From positions 366,056-430,055 of the forward strand of contig JBAOKB010000177.1 in the NCBI GenBank assembly GCA_037044905.1: a DNA stretch of 64,000 nt, written 5' to 3'. Within the stretch, counting starts at the first letter, position 1, and each line of letters opens with the position of its first letter. Positions 30,898-40,621 of this stretch are shown piece after piece. The stretch is from Hortaea werneckii (Eukaryota; Ascomycota; Dothideomycetes; Mycosphaerellales; Teratosphaeriaceae). The translations under genes and the position numbers were made by a program. The notes under the pieces are model-generated. The model was given only the letters and a program-made list of their open reading frames with translations, did no database searches and was not told where the DNA came from.

Positions 30898-31329
30898 TCT
30901 AGAAATAAGTTAGCAAAGGCTCTACAATGCGAGGGAGGGCTCATGGGTGAGGATTCGGTCGCAGAGCAGAGCGAAGCGTCGCGAGTAAGCCATCCATCCA
31001 CATGCGGCGGAGCGCCATTCATCGATGGCGGCTCAAGCGATTGCTTGCTCTCGCGTCTGCAAGGTCCGTTTCCTGGTCACGTAGGGGGCAACTTACTTCT
31101 TCGTGGGACTGACTAAAGAGAGAATCATCACGACTGGCCGAAGAGAGAATTATCGTGAATCGGTGGCTGAAGAGAGAAGAGGAAAGAAAGGAAAGCGGAA
31201 GTTCTGAACACCTGTCTGCTGCCGCTACGCACGGACGAATGTAAGAGGAGGAAGGTGCAAAGCGCAAGCTCGACGCAAGCTCGACGAAAGCTCGAGGCAA
31301 TGGCGAGCGTTATCCCTGGACCCTGAATT
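30898..31329. other. Spacer with short tandem repeats
   Basis: Upstream of the zinc-knuckle gene. Includes GAAGAGAGAAT/AAGAGAGAAT-type repeats (about 31112-31180) and three copies of an 11-bp gcaagctcgac-like unit (about 31262-31296). No gene recognised. Confidence 0.45.
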
Positions 31330-32264
31330 TCATGAAAGGCAGCAGCTCTGCCACATGATATTGTCACCATCCAGCTCCCTGGTGCCTGTCTTGTAGGATG
31401 TGAGTCGTAGTTGCCACTTGCTGGCATTTTTGGCAGCTTTAGCATTGGTGTCAATGATCCCTGGTACGGTGAAAGGGCGACAGGACCATGGAGAAGCCTC
31501 CGTGTCCGCGACGTATTTTCTTTCTCTCCGGAGACGCAATGAAAATCTTCCAGGCATAGTCTAGACATCTCATCAGATCCACAGTCATGTGCTTCGTCAC
31601 ATGGATATTTCTCATGGCAATGTACTCCGCCATCGTGCACTGAAGATTCGGCTTCATGAGCGGGAAGCATGCCAATTGCTACCATTCCCCGGCCCTATCA
31701 ACAAGCAAACGGCGGAAAAGATACGGATTTGAAGGACTCAGAAACAGAAAGCATAGCAATCGAAACCAAACATGCGCCACATTGCTAAGCCGACTGACTC
31801 CGCATGCCAACGCCATCACAGACCCTTCCTTACGCACAAAGACCAGAATTCCGTCTAGCATCAAGTGCCTAGCTCTCTCCTTGGCTCGAAGCTTGCATCG
31901 ACCTTGTGCTTCGCCGCCTTTCGTGTATTCTCCCCGGGGCATCGTCCATACTTCGCCTTGGACGTCACCATTGAGCCGAAGCCACGAGCGGTCAAGTCTG
32001 CGCGAAAGGGTCAATGAGCGGACAAGATCGAAGTCGCTAGAGATGACAGGAAGGGTCAGCAGAAGCTTGTACGCTCACCGTGACGGGCGCATAACAGAGG
32101 CTTCCATTGTCTTCGCGGTACCAGATGTCGTCGGAATAGGGTATGGCAAGTATGGCAGTAAGCTCTTCGTAAGTCGACGCGAAGTGCCGCGTGCGCCAGT
32201 ACAAGTGGAGATTAGGTGTCGACAGAGCGAATGAGACGATGTATTGACACGGCTCGGTTCCCAT
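31330..32264 (-). pseudogene. Relic of an unidentified protein gene, several frame breaks
   Basis: Minus-strand pieces look protein-coding but lie in different frames. Piece 1 (32264..32079) starts MGTEPCQYIVSFAL and contains RTRHFASTYEELTAILAI, ending at a convincing 42-nt intron (gtgagc, gctgac branch, ctctag; 32037..32078). Piece 2 (from 32035) has DFDLVRSLTLSRRLDRSWL and RCKLRAKERARHLMLDG, but it is one base out of phase with piece 1 across that intron. Piece 3 (about 31600-31510) has MTVDLMRCLDYAWKIFIASP; piece 4 (about 31550-31330) has PGIIDTNAKAAKNASKWQLR and then LTSYKTGTRELDGDNIMW, again in another frame. I cannot name the family. A decayed gene is the simplest reading; a real gene with unusual introns is the alternative. 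Confidence 0.4.
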
Positions 32265-32695
32265 GTAGCAGCGGCAGGATGATAGCCTTTGATGTACGCG
32301 GGCATGCCAGGTTGTACGCACGCGCTCGGAGCCGCGCTAAGGTTTGAACGGATGGGCTCGTGCTCGGCTTGCACTATCAAGATGACAGCCGGAACTCGAT
32401 ATTGGAATCTTCTGACCAGCAGTCCATGGATACCGCTCTACATTCATGATCTCCGTTACCTTTGTTGCTCTCTACGGTACTATATCGTACCTTCGGCCAG
32501 CAATACTCCATCTAGAGCAATGAGATGCAATCGACTTTCGCTACCTATGTAGGTACTCTTATAGGAATTTTAAACCATAAGGTACGAGAGGAGGGAATGC
32601 GACGACCTCAACACACCTCGCTACTATATGCAAGACCCAGACAAAATTCTTGGGGGTTTTATTCTGTTTCGAGCTCTGTATCGTCATCAAATCAC
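32265..32695. other. Spacer upstream of the tRNA-like locus
   Basis: 431 bp with no recognised gene. Contains ctacctatgtaggtac (about 32543-32558), a palindrome-like string related to the CCTAGGTA motifs seen elsewhere. Confidence 0.4.
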
Positions 32696-32702
32696 GGACC
32701 CT

Positions 32703-32713
32703 TGGCTCAGTGG
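32703..32713 (+). promoter_or_regulatory. Pol III A box
   Basis: TGGCTCAGTGG fits the internal A-box consensus of tRNA genes. Confidence 0.7.
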
Positions 32714-32730
32714 CAGAGCGTGGTCACTCA

Positions 32731-32830
32731 GATGTAAGGAGTGCTACTCGGCTCTGTTGGGGGCGTTGCCAGACTTGGTCGACCTCGCCTGGCAGCGGCC
32801 CCAACAGTACCGCGTGGCGCCCCTCTCATC
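32731..32830 (+). ncRNA. 100-nt bulge-free hairpin within the tRNA-like transcript
   Basis: Positions i and 65561-i pair through the whole element. Inner stem 32754-32772 / 32789-32807 is 19 bp with one mismatch and one G-U; loop 16 nt. The outer part (32731-32753 / 32808-32830) keeps the same register with symmetrical mismatches and G-U pairs. Confidence 0.7.
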
Positions 32831-32853
32831 GTCTCCAAGTGAACAAGATCCCC

Positions 32854-32864
32854 GGTTCAATCCC
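32854..32864 (+). promoter_or_regulatory. Pol III B box
   Basis: GGTTCAATCCC fits the B-box consensus and forms the T-arm of the tRNA-like element. Confidence 0.7.
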
Positions 32865-32878
32865 GGGAGGGTCCACTC

Positions 32879-32883
32879 TTTTT
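32879..32883 (+). terminator. Pol III terminator T5
   Basis: A run of five T residues begins four bases after the tRNA-like 3' end. Confidence 0.6.
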
Positions 32884-32901
32884 GCTTTCCCTAGCCTTAC
32901 G

Positions 32902-33090
32902 ATAGGGTATAACGACTTTTTGCAGTTCGCAGCCTTGTAAGAAGCTCCAGCTATCAGAATTGTCTGTCATACTGTGTGAGCTGTGATACAATCTGTATAG
33001 GGTATATCGACTTTTTGCAGTTCGCAGCCTTGTGAGAAGCTCCAGCTATCAGAATTGTCTGTCATACTGTGAGCTGTGATACAATCTATC
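32902..33090. repeat. 95-bp tandem duplication just downstream of the tRNA-like gene
   Basis: Two copies start at 32902 and 32997 (atagggtata). They share cgactttttgcagttcgcag, aagctccagctatcagaatt and gtctgtcatactgtg. Copy 2 lacks one TG pair and has few other changes, so the duplication is recent. Each copy carries its own T5 run. Confidence 0.9.
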
Positions 33091-33136
33091 GTCCCTCAAA
33101 ATCATGAACACCCTCCCATTCATACATTATCCTGAC

Positions 33137-33943
33137 CTACCCTCCCCTTCTCAACCTCGCAACTAGCTCCCGATGCTCAAACGGATCGCACATTTGACAG
33201 AAGTAATCTCCCATCCCCTCATAGTACGCAGGACCCACACACGCAATATGTTGCCAAACACCGCACCCCTCGCAGGCCGTCATCGGCATCCCGTCATTTT
33301 CGGTCAGACCACAGACGCACCTGACCTGACCATCGTCGGGGAAGTCTTCAGGCGTGAAAAATTCGAGGTGCAGGTCGCCGATGCGGGCACGTCGCATCCC
33401 GGAGGCACGCAGCGCCTCTTCGCGGTTGGTGGGGAGGTGTGTTCCCGCGATGATTGCTTCGAGATGAGGGGATGCTTCGTCCTCGTCGGTGTCTTCTCCA
33501 GACGGAGCAGAAGATGCACGAGATCCAGGGGCCGGTGCAGCAGCAGAGAGCTGGGCGGACGCAATAGGAGAGGGCTGGGGGGATGGAGTGTCCTGCGGAT
33601 CCGGTTGATTTCTGACAGGGTAGCTGTTTGGCGTCCACTCCTGATCAGGGTAGAGCCTGAAGTTGTCCATTGTCTGGGTGTTGGCTGTAGTCGGGAGGGG
33701 AAGCAGATCCTCAAATCCCGCAGCCGTCTCACGGCGCTGCACTTCTTGGACGGAGAGAACTCGTGCATCAACGAAAACCCGCGCTGCATCGTTGCGGGCG
33801 ATCGGGAAGACCGGATTATCCTTGTAGTCGTCATGCCTGCCCAGGAAGTGCGCACGGCGGCGCACGTAGTCTTCTATGTTGTAGAAGTCGTTGATGACCG
33901 TGTCCGCGGCCTGCGTAGCGGGCGGTGGAACGTTGGAGCACAT
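33137..33943 (-). CDS. PHD-finger protein, 268 aa
   Basis: Single-exon gene starting MCSNVPPPATQAADTVINDF. The C-terminal PHD finger is complete, with C4HC3 ligands C209, C211, C224, C227, H232, C235, C249 and C252 in RCVCGLTENDGMPMTACEGC and then GVWQHIACVGP. The first pair is C-X1-C, as in several chromatin PHD fingers. The N-terminal half contains YVRRRAHFLGRHDDYKDNPV and a Pro/Ser/Ala-rich linker with an acidic EDTDEDEASPH patch. Likely a nuclear reader of histone H3 tails. Which methyl-state it reads cannot be told; Trp230 lies in the zinc fold position usual for all PHD fingers, and the finger ends just before the C-terminus. Confidence 0.85.
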   Translation of the reverse strand: MCSNVPPPATQAADTVINDFYNIEDYVRRRAHFLGRHDDYKDNPVFPIARNDAARVFVDARVLSVQEVQRRETAAGFEDLLPLPTTANTQTMDNFRLYPDQEWTPNSYPVRNQPDPQDTPSPQPSPIASAQLSAAAPAPGSRASSAPSGEDTDEDEASPHLEAIIAGTHLPTNREEALRASGMRRARIGDLHLEFFTPEDFPDDGQVRCVCGLTENDGMPMTACEGCGVWQHIACVGPAYYEGMGDYFCQMCDPFEHRELVARLRRGG

Positions 33944-36247
33944 TATTTGTTGCTGGGATCGGTCTGTCTTGTGAAGAGACGATCAACGTCTTGGTCCTGC
34001 CAGAGGAGTTTTAAAAGTTGGAGTCTTTGTTGACAAGTGAATGCGGCCAGCGCAAAGGAGTGCAGAAGGTCAGAGACGTCAGTAGTATGTTGGAGTTTTC
34101 GTGTCTTTGAGGATCTTTCGTCAGAGAAAAACATGTCTGAAAAACAGAATGCTGCCATTGTTCTTCGTTCCTATTGAGCTGATACGCTGGGACTTTCTAT
34201 TGAGATGTGAGCTTTTGCGAAAGTCGAATGGCTGAGGGATGTGAAGTTGCCACAATAGCGATGGGACAATGGGCGAAGAACGAATTTTCAGAAGTCGCCT
34301 CGAATCACTTGCAGAAGTGCAATATTCTCAGCATGAGATGACAAGCAGCTTCTTCCAAAGGGAAGTCCAGTAGCTCGAGATTAAACAACTTGGACATCCC
34401 ACTCGCTGCATAGCTTCACCCCCCACGATAGCTGAGAGCCGTAGTTCGCTCCTTATGGTCCTTTATCTGACCATATTGGTAATTGGCTTACAGTGGAGAT
34501 GTGTTCAACTCGAGAGCCGTCGTTCGCTCCATATGGTCCGTTGTATGACCATATTGGTAATGGGTTCACAGTGGAGATGTGTTCAACTCGATGGCCGTAG
34601 TTGCCTCCTTATGATCCGTTATCTGAGCATACTGGTGATGGGCTTACAATGGAAATGTGTTCAATTCAATGTATTCATCACTCGCCCTCAGGAGATCCAT
34701 TCGCTTGGGATCAGATTGCCCGATCTTGGGCCGGACATTGGTTATAGGGATTCGCCTGGTCTCAGAGTCTCTCAGCAGCTGCTACAGCGCCTGTAAACGT
34801 CTTTGGAGACATATATGTTGCGATGAAGGTTGAGATTCAAGGGCACACAATCTGCTCTTCTGAAATGCAAGATACCTCATGCCATACAAGCCTGGCATTT
34901 TGAAGAGACAGTTCCATGTTGCGTATCAGTCAATGTATCGATCTCACTGATGCTGTTGAGACGGAGCCGATAGAGTCGTAATACCTGTAATGATAGCACA
35001 TGGCGAAGGGAGGTTGGAATTGATTTGCTTCACGCAGACGCCGTTGGAGGATTCTGGCCCGCCAAGAGCTCGGCTAAATGCCACGTTTTTAGCGTTTGAC
35101 TTCCTCGGCCAGCTTGTTTTCCACGCGAGCGCACGCTACCAAACCTTCAGCCCTTACCCCGGACCAGCGCCACCTCATTCGTCTCGTAGATTGTCGCCGC
35201 TGGATGAACAAGCACTTCTGCCCATGCCTTCGACGACGGGTTAAAGTGCGGCAAGAATTCAAAAACCACGCCATAGCCAGCCGCCGCGGCTGATCTAGTG
35301 TGATTTAGTTGACTTCCGCCGTCCCGGATTATTACGACACTGACCCCGTGGTGCAAACCAACGTCCCGTCTGGCAGTGCGGAGGAGAGTCCCAGGCAATC
35401 CGCACGGCATATGCATTCATGCAACTGCCGCGCCGCCCGCTCCTCGTCTGTCGCTATCATTCGTCCTGACCTCTGCATTGTTCCTGAGCTCTCCAGTATT
35501 TACTCCTCACTTCACAGATGCCGTCGACGACAGCCGACAGGGCGCGCCCAGCAGCACCCCGCATGAACCCTCTTGTCCCGGAGCCCAGAGCTCTCACGTT
35601 GCTCTAAATGCCCTGAGATGATCGTGTTCAGATCCCTGACAGACCCAACTTCAGAGTGGCCCGTGACGACTCGTACGGCTGCGGGACCGAAATCCTCCAC
35701 CGGGGGGACCCAAAGAAGATCTGGAGAGCGAATCAAGCGGGGTCTGGGGAAAGGAGAGGGACGGCTGTCTTACCCCATTCCTTTCGTTAAGCCCTTACCC
35801 GCTTATTATCCTCGCGACCCTGGTCCAAGTCGCGTGCGGAAGAAGCTAGACAGACAGGTTCTAGTGCCATTGCGCGGCGTATCAAGACGTACATATGCAA
35901 AACTCAAGCGGCAGTTGCCAGCATGTATGCAACTGTATGTGTAGCGCCCGCATGTAGCTTTTATATTAGAGGTGAGAGGCTCCTGCGTGCTTTTCTGAAA
36001 TGAGCTTCCATCGATTGATTCGCTTCCCGGATCCTCGTTCATTGTTAACGAGTCCCTGTCCCCTTTCTTCCCTGATCCTCCTTGTGTTCCGGCGCATTGG
36101 TCGCCTGCACGTCTGTTGAGCGGGCGGTAGCTGCATCTCTCCCGCTCTGTAATACAGGACGCCATCGCTGCAGAGCGGTCTCAACTTTCGAACATATCTT
36201 CAACCCTTCTGACTCCCGTCCCAAGGCCGCCAGAAGATATCGTCAAG
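33944..36247. other. 2.3-kb intergenic region with a 3 x 78-bp array
   Basis: Divergent promoters for the PHD gene (minus) and the MFS gene (plus). Apart from the 78-bp array (34434-34667) only short overlapping ORFs occur; none has domain or splice support. Confidence 0.5.
34434..34667. repeat. Tandem array 3 x 78 bp, length a multiple of three
   Basis: Units start at 34434, 34512 and 34590. Shared strings are atctgaccatattggtaat-like and ggagatgtgttcaactcga. Because 78 is 26 codons, the + strand has an open frame through the array (ORF 34455-34796) reading 26-residue hydrophobic units such as MVRCMTILVMGSQWRCVQLD. No start context, intron or domain supports a gene. Confidence 0.85.
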
Positions 36248-38463
36248 ATGGAGATGAATTACAATGAATCAGTAAGATGGAGATCATTGAAGCACGAACG
36301 GAATGACTTGAAATGTCTGACATGTGTGTAGGAGCTTCACCAAATCGAAGAAGAGCTCCATGCGGAGATCCTCCCTGGGACGGAGGTGATGGCAGACGTG
36401 GGAAGCCATCACTTCGTCAAAGGAGGCTCTCATGTCTTGGTGCCACAGCCGTCGGATGACCCTCACGATCCTCTCAACTGGAGCAAGATGTGGAAAGGCT
36501 TTGTAAGTCGAACATCTGCGCATAGCTTGCAGAATTTTTTCTCGGGGCTGACAGAGAACCAGTGTATCACTGCCGCATGCTCCGTGTCATTTACACAGGG
36601 ATTTGGGCCTCTGGCTCTCGCGCCGATGTTCCCGTACTACATCGAGGAATTCAACTCCGAGCTCGCTGATGTAGTAAGGTTCACTGGCATTGCTATCCTC
36701 GTCCTTGGCTTTAGCAACTTCATCTGGGTTCCGATCATGACAGCCTATGGCAGACGGCCGGTTTACATATTCTCGCAAATCATTAATTTGGGATCTTCGA
36801 TCTGGCGTGCCCGAGCCACGACCTACGCCAGCTTTATGGGAGCTTGTATTCTCAACGGAATAGGGGCTGGCCCTGCTGAGAGTATACAGCCGGCTGTCAT
36901 CGCAGACATCTTCTTCTTGCACGACAGAGGCTTCCACAATACAACTTACTGGGTTGCGTACATGGGGAGCCTTATGGTTGGTCCTATCATCTCAGGATCC
37001 ATGTCTTTACACGTGGGTTGGCGCAATTTCTGGTGGTTCAACACGGCGCTCATTGGCGCATCACTACTTATGGTCATCTTCATGTTCCCTGAGTGAGTCG
37101 ATTCCCGCTTCCCATAAGGAGAAAGAGAGAGACAGAGGGAGACAAAAAGGGAGAGAGGGGGGTGGAGGAAGAAAAAGGACGGAAAAGCGGAAAAGCGGAA
37201 AGGGAAAAGGGGAAAGGGGGCCAAAACCTCTTCACAGCTAACGAAAGTTTACAGAACTAAATGGCACCGCCCGCACCCTGGAGCCATGAAACAACTCCCC
37301 ACCGAGGGTTCGACTGAAAAAGCTCAACACGATTCCCAGAGAGAAGACGCAGAAAAAGACCTCACAACTACCCTTACGCAAACACAAACCAACAACATGA
37401 TGCCGGACCTCTCCGCCCAACCGACGGCCGACCGCGACCCCTACCTAGGCAAAGGTACCCCGAGCAAGAAACAATGGGGCATCTGGCACGCGAGCGAACA
37501 CCCCATCCGCGACATCCTCATCGGTGGGTCCCGTAATACAACCCATTCAAGCAACACAAAGCTAACCTCAACCAGACCTCTATATACCTTGGAAGCTTTT
37601 CCTCTTCCCTATCGTTGAATTCACCGCCTTCATCGTCTCCTGGTCCTGCAGCTGCTTCCTGACCATCAACCTCACGCAGTCGCAGAATTTTGCTGCACCT
37701 CCCTACTCGCTCGATGCTCAAACAATCGGCTTCTTCAACTTCGCCATCTTGATCGGGGCGCTCATCGGCCTTGCTACCGCCGGTCCCTTCAGCGATTGGG
37801 TTTCTGCTAGGGCGACAAAGAAGAATAATGGTATCAGGGAGCCCGAAATGCGTTTGCCGGCTATGAGTACGTTGCAACCCCTTTTTGCCACCCCCTTTTC
37901 GAAAACTAACGCTTCCGATTTCCAGTCCCCTACGTCCTCATCATGATCCTAGGCAATTTCATTGTTGCTTTTGGCTACGAGTACAAGTGGCCCTGGGAAG
38001 CCATCGTCATCATCGGCTACACATGCGCAGGTAAGCAATTTTTGACCTGGAAACCTTTCGTCATCATCCCTGACACGCTGGAAACCCCTCGTCATCATCA
38101 CCTGACACGCTGCAAACCCCTCGTCATCATCCCTGACACGCTGCAAACCCCTCGTCATCATCCCTAACACGCTGCAAAGGTATACAAGTAGCTGCATTGC
38201 CCGCCATGGCCACCACCTACTCCGTCGATTCGTACCGGCCAGTCGCAGGAAGCCTTATGGTAGCCGTTACCGTCAACAAGAACCTATGGGGCTACGGCTT
38301 TGCGGAATTCATTACGCCCTGGACAGAGGAGGTAGGGTTTGTTAAACCCATCATGACGAATATGTGTCTCATGACGCTGTGGTGTCTTTGCGGGATTGTG
38401 TACTACTATTACGGCAAGACGTTTAGGAGGTGGAGCAAGGATGATAAGGTGCATAGAATGTAG
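36248..38463 (+). CDS. MFS transporter (DHA1-type), 557 aa, seven exons
   Basis: Exons: 36248..36271, 36332..36502, 36563..37092, 37255..37523, 37576..37866, 37926..38030 and 38180..38463. All six introns are GT-AG and all phases fit. The N-terminus is MEMNYNES-ELHQIEEELHAE, followed by DDPHDPLNWSKMWKGF, a hallmark of fungal DHA1 carriers. Membrane blocks include FTQGFGPLALAPMFPYYIEE, FNFAILIGALIGLATAGPFSDW (second half) and SVDSYRPVAGSLMVAVTVNK near the end. The central loop is long and hydrophilic (KEDxxx-rich, with TQTQTNN). Probably a plasma-membrane proton antiporter for small molecules; substrate unknown. Intron 3 (37093..37254) is a GA-rich microsatellite, and intron 6 (38031..38179) consists of 31-bp repeats. 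Confidence 0.9.
38047..38179 (+). repeat. 31/32-bp tandem repeats filling intron 6 of the MFS gene
   Basis: Units start at 38047, 38078, 38110, 38141 and a partial at 38172. Each contains aaacccctcgtcatcatc and then CTGACACG; the last carries CTAACACG followed directly by the caaag acceptor. So each unit contains a branch-point-like sequence, and the unit next to the exon has the best one. Confidence 0.9.
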
Positions 38464-39217
38464 AAGGCTGGGCAATGGGGGTGACAATGGGGTTGTAGAG
38501 ATGGCAAGGGAGGTTTATAATTGCAAGGATTTTTGTAGGGATGGCGAGGGAAGTTTATAGTTGCAACGATATGTGTCAGACACGTTACATCCTTGTTTCG
38601 TAATGACTCTGTTGCCTATGGCCGTCTCGCATTTCACATGTTTCCTTGCGTGGTAGCCCTGCCATTCCATTTCTGCTCATCCACCAAATTCATTTATGTG
38701 TGTCTATGAGCGCCGCAAAGCAACGTCAAAGCTTTTCGCACGGACCACCTACGCGCTTCAACACCCGTCTACCTCTCTACTTTCAACTACTAAAGACAAC
38801 ACCACGCCGAGGGTTCCATCAGCCTAGATCTTGTCGAACAGGCAAAGAGAACACAGCTGCAATTACGGCAAATTCACTCTTCGACGTATCTTGCAAGACC
38901 GTAAACCAGACAACTGGTGCTGCAAGTCTCGCCTTGCCCTTACGCCGACTATAGCGGGCTGAGACTCAATTTCGCGCGTCAGAACTGTTCAGCATCGAGT
39001 GCAGGGTCGAATTAGGCGCCGGCAAGCCTAACCCACAGATGGATTAAGGGCTTTGATACGAATACTATGCAGCCTATGCAATCTTCTGGTCTGGCCTAAA
39101 ATGATATACTGAACACTCTCCTCACTCTACCTATCATCCAACATGCATCGACCCCAGCCCAACCCGACACCACCACTCTTTGTCCCCGTATGCAAAACCT
39201 TACCTTTCTCTCATCAC
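38464..39217. other. Intergenic between convergent genes
   Basis: 754 bp between the 3' ends of the MFS gene (plus) and the thiolase gene (minus). Immediately after the MFS stop an imperfect repeat of gggatggcgagggaagtttata occurs twice (about 38500-38560). No gene seen. Confidence 0.5.
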
Positions 39218-40621
39218 TCAAAGGTCATCAGCATCAACCATCTGCACCACCATGCCGGTGGCCGCACCACCGCCATTGCAAATCGCAGCACACCCATACT
39301 CGCCCTTCTTCAGCTGATGCAGCAATGTGACCAGGATGCGTGCGCCGGAGCTACCGATGGCGTGGCCAAGCGCTATCGCGCCGCCGCGGGGGTTGATCTT
39401 CTCGATGTCGACGTTGAGGATCTGCGAAAGCGCGAGGGAAGTAGGATTAAGGTTAGTTAAGATGTTGTTGCGGGTAATGGACGGAGAAGGAAGATGTCAT
39501 ACCTTAGCGTTGGCTTTGATGACAGCAGCAAAGGCCTCGTTCATCTCCCACACCTTGACCTGTTCCGGCTTGATCCCCGCCCGTTCCAGCGCGATCGGGA
39601 TCACCTTTGCCGGGGCGACGGGGAAGTCTATGGGGTCAATCGCCGCATCGGCGTAACTGACAATACGCGCGAGGACCTTCTTGCCTTTGCCGTGTTGCTT
39701 CGCGAGTTCCCTGTTCGCGACGACGAGCGCGGAAGCCCCGTCGTTGAACGATGAGCTGTTGGCCGCAGTGACGGTGCCGTTGCCCGACCGATCGAAGGCC
39801 GGTTTCAGCGTGGGTACCTTCTCCAGCTTGAGTCGGTTGTAGCCTTCGTCTTCCTGCACGACGCGCTCGCCTTTCTTCTCCTTCACTGTAACCGGGACGA
39901 TTTCCTCGTCGAAGAGCCGTTGTTGCCACGCTTCCTGTGTCCGCTTGTAGGAGAGGATGGCGAACTCGTCTTGCTCTTCGCGGCTGATGTTGTATTTCTT
40001 CGCTGTCGACTCGGCGCAGTTGCCCATGTGGATCTGGTTGTAGACGTCCCAGAGGCCGTCCTTGATCAGGCCGTCTTCGATCTTCATCTCGCCAAAGGGC
40101 GGCTGTTGCGATGATCGCGGGAGGTAGTACGGCACACGCGTCATGTTCTCCATCCCGCCCGCTACCAGTGCAGATTCCTGACCGAGCTGGACTTGTTGTG
40201 CAGCGATACTGAGGGCCTTCATGCCGGACGCGCAGACCTTGTTGATGGTCGTCGCTTCGACCGTGGGAGCCAGCCCAGCTCCCAGTGCCGCTTGTCGTGC
40301 CGGCGCCTGGCCAGAGGCGGCTTGGAGAACGTTGCCCATGTAGACATGGCCTATCCGGTCAGCCGGGATGGAAGAGCGGGAGATGGCTTCTCTGATTGCG
40401 GTCGAGCCGAGCTGGGTCGCAGGGACATTGGTGAAGGAGCCGTTGAAGATGCCGCATGGGGTGCGGACGGCCGACACGATATACGCATCTTCTATCTGTT
40501 TCGTGTTCCTCGGGCTCGAGGCGAAGGTTCGGCGGGCGTTTGAGAGCTGTTGCTGGCGATGGGATGCGAAGGCGGATCTGCAGGTTGAGCCGACTGGGCG
40601 GCGGAGAGAGACAGAAGCCAT
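39218..40621 (-). CDS. ERG10: Acetyl-CoA C-acetyltransferase (thiolase), mitochondrial type, 440 aa
   Basis: Exon 1 (40621..39503) and exon 2 (39421..39218) are joined across an 81-nt intron (gtatga to tcgcag) at FAAVIKANAK-ILNVDIEKINPRGG. Catalytic residues are visible: nucleophile Cys130 in NKVCASGMKAL, His393 in GGAIALGHAIGSSG and Cys421 in CNGGGAATGM. It condenses two acetyl-CoA to acetoacetyl-CoA (first mevalonate step) or works in the reverse direction in degradation. The first 35 residues are Arg/Ser/Ala-rich with no acidic residue (MASVSLRRPVGSTCRSAFAS), a likely mitochondrial presequence, so this is probably the mitochondrial paralogue (ACAT1/Erg10A-like), while the ergosterol enzyme is usually a cytosolic copy. 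Confidence 0.93.

Larger units (their letters stand above)
32696..32875 (+). tRNA. tRNA-like Pol III gene with 108-nt hairpin insertion (possible pseudo-tRNA)
   Basis: Acceptor stem GGACCCT pairs perfectly with AGGGTCC (32868-32874, discriminator A). D-arm GCTC/GAGC and T-arm CCCGG-TTCAATC-CCGGG are intact, and A and B boxes are near consensus. Removing 32732..32839, the standard tRNA intron position (after nucleotide 37), leaves a 72-nt body with standard segment lengths. The anticodon stem is TGGTC/GAACA (4 of 5 pairs), the loop begins ACTCAG, so the formal anticodon is TCA and position 33 is C instead of the near-universal T. The insertion contains a hairpin with 42 paired positions per strand in strict register (32731-32830). 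The body most resembles a Trp-type tRNA start. Either an odd spliced tRNA, a pseudogene or a tRNA-derived RNA; decoding function is doubtful. Confidence 0.5.

Noticed and set aside
33173..34033. 286-codon + strand ORF antisense to the PHD-finger gene
   Set aside because: Mirror frame of a GC-rich coding region; the minus strand has the complete C4HC3 finger.
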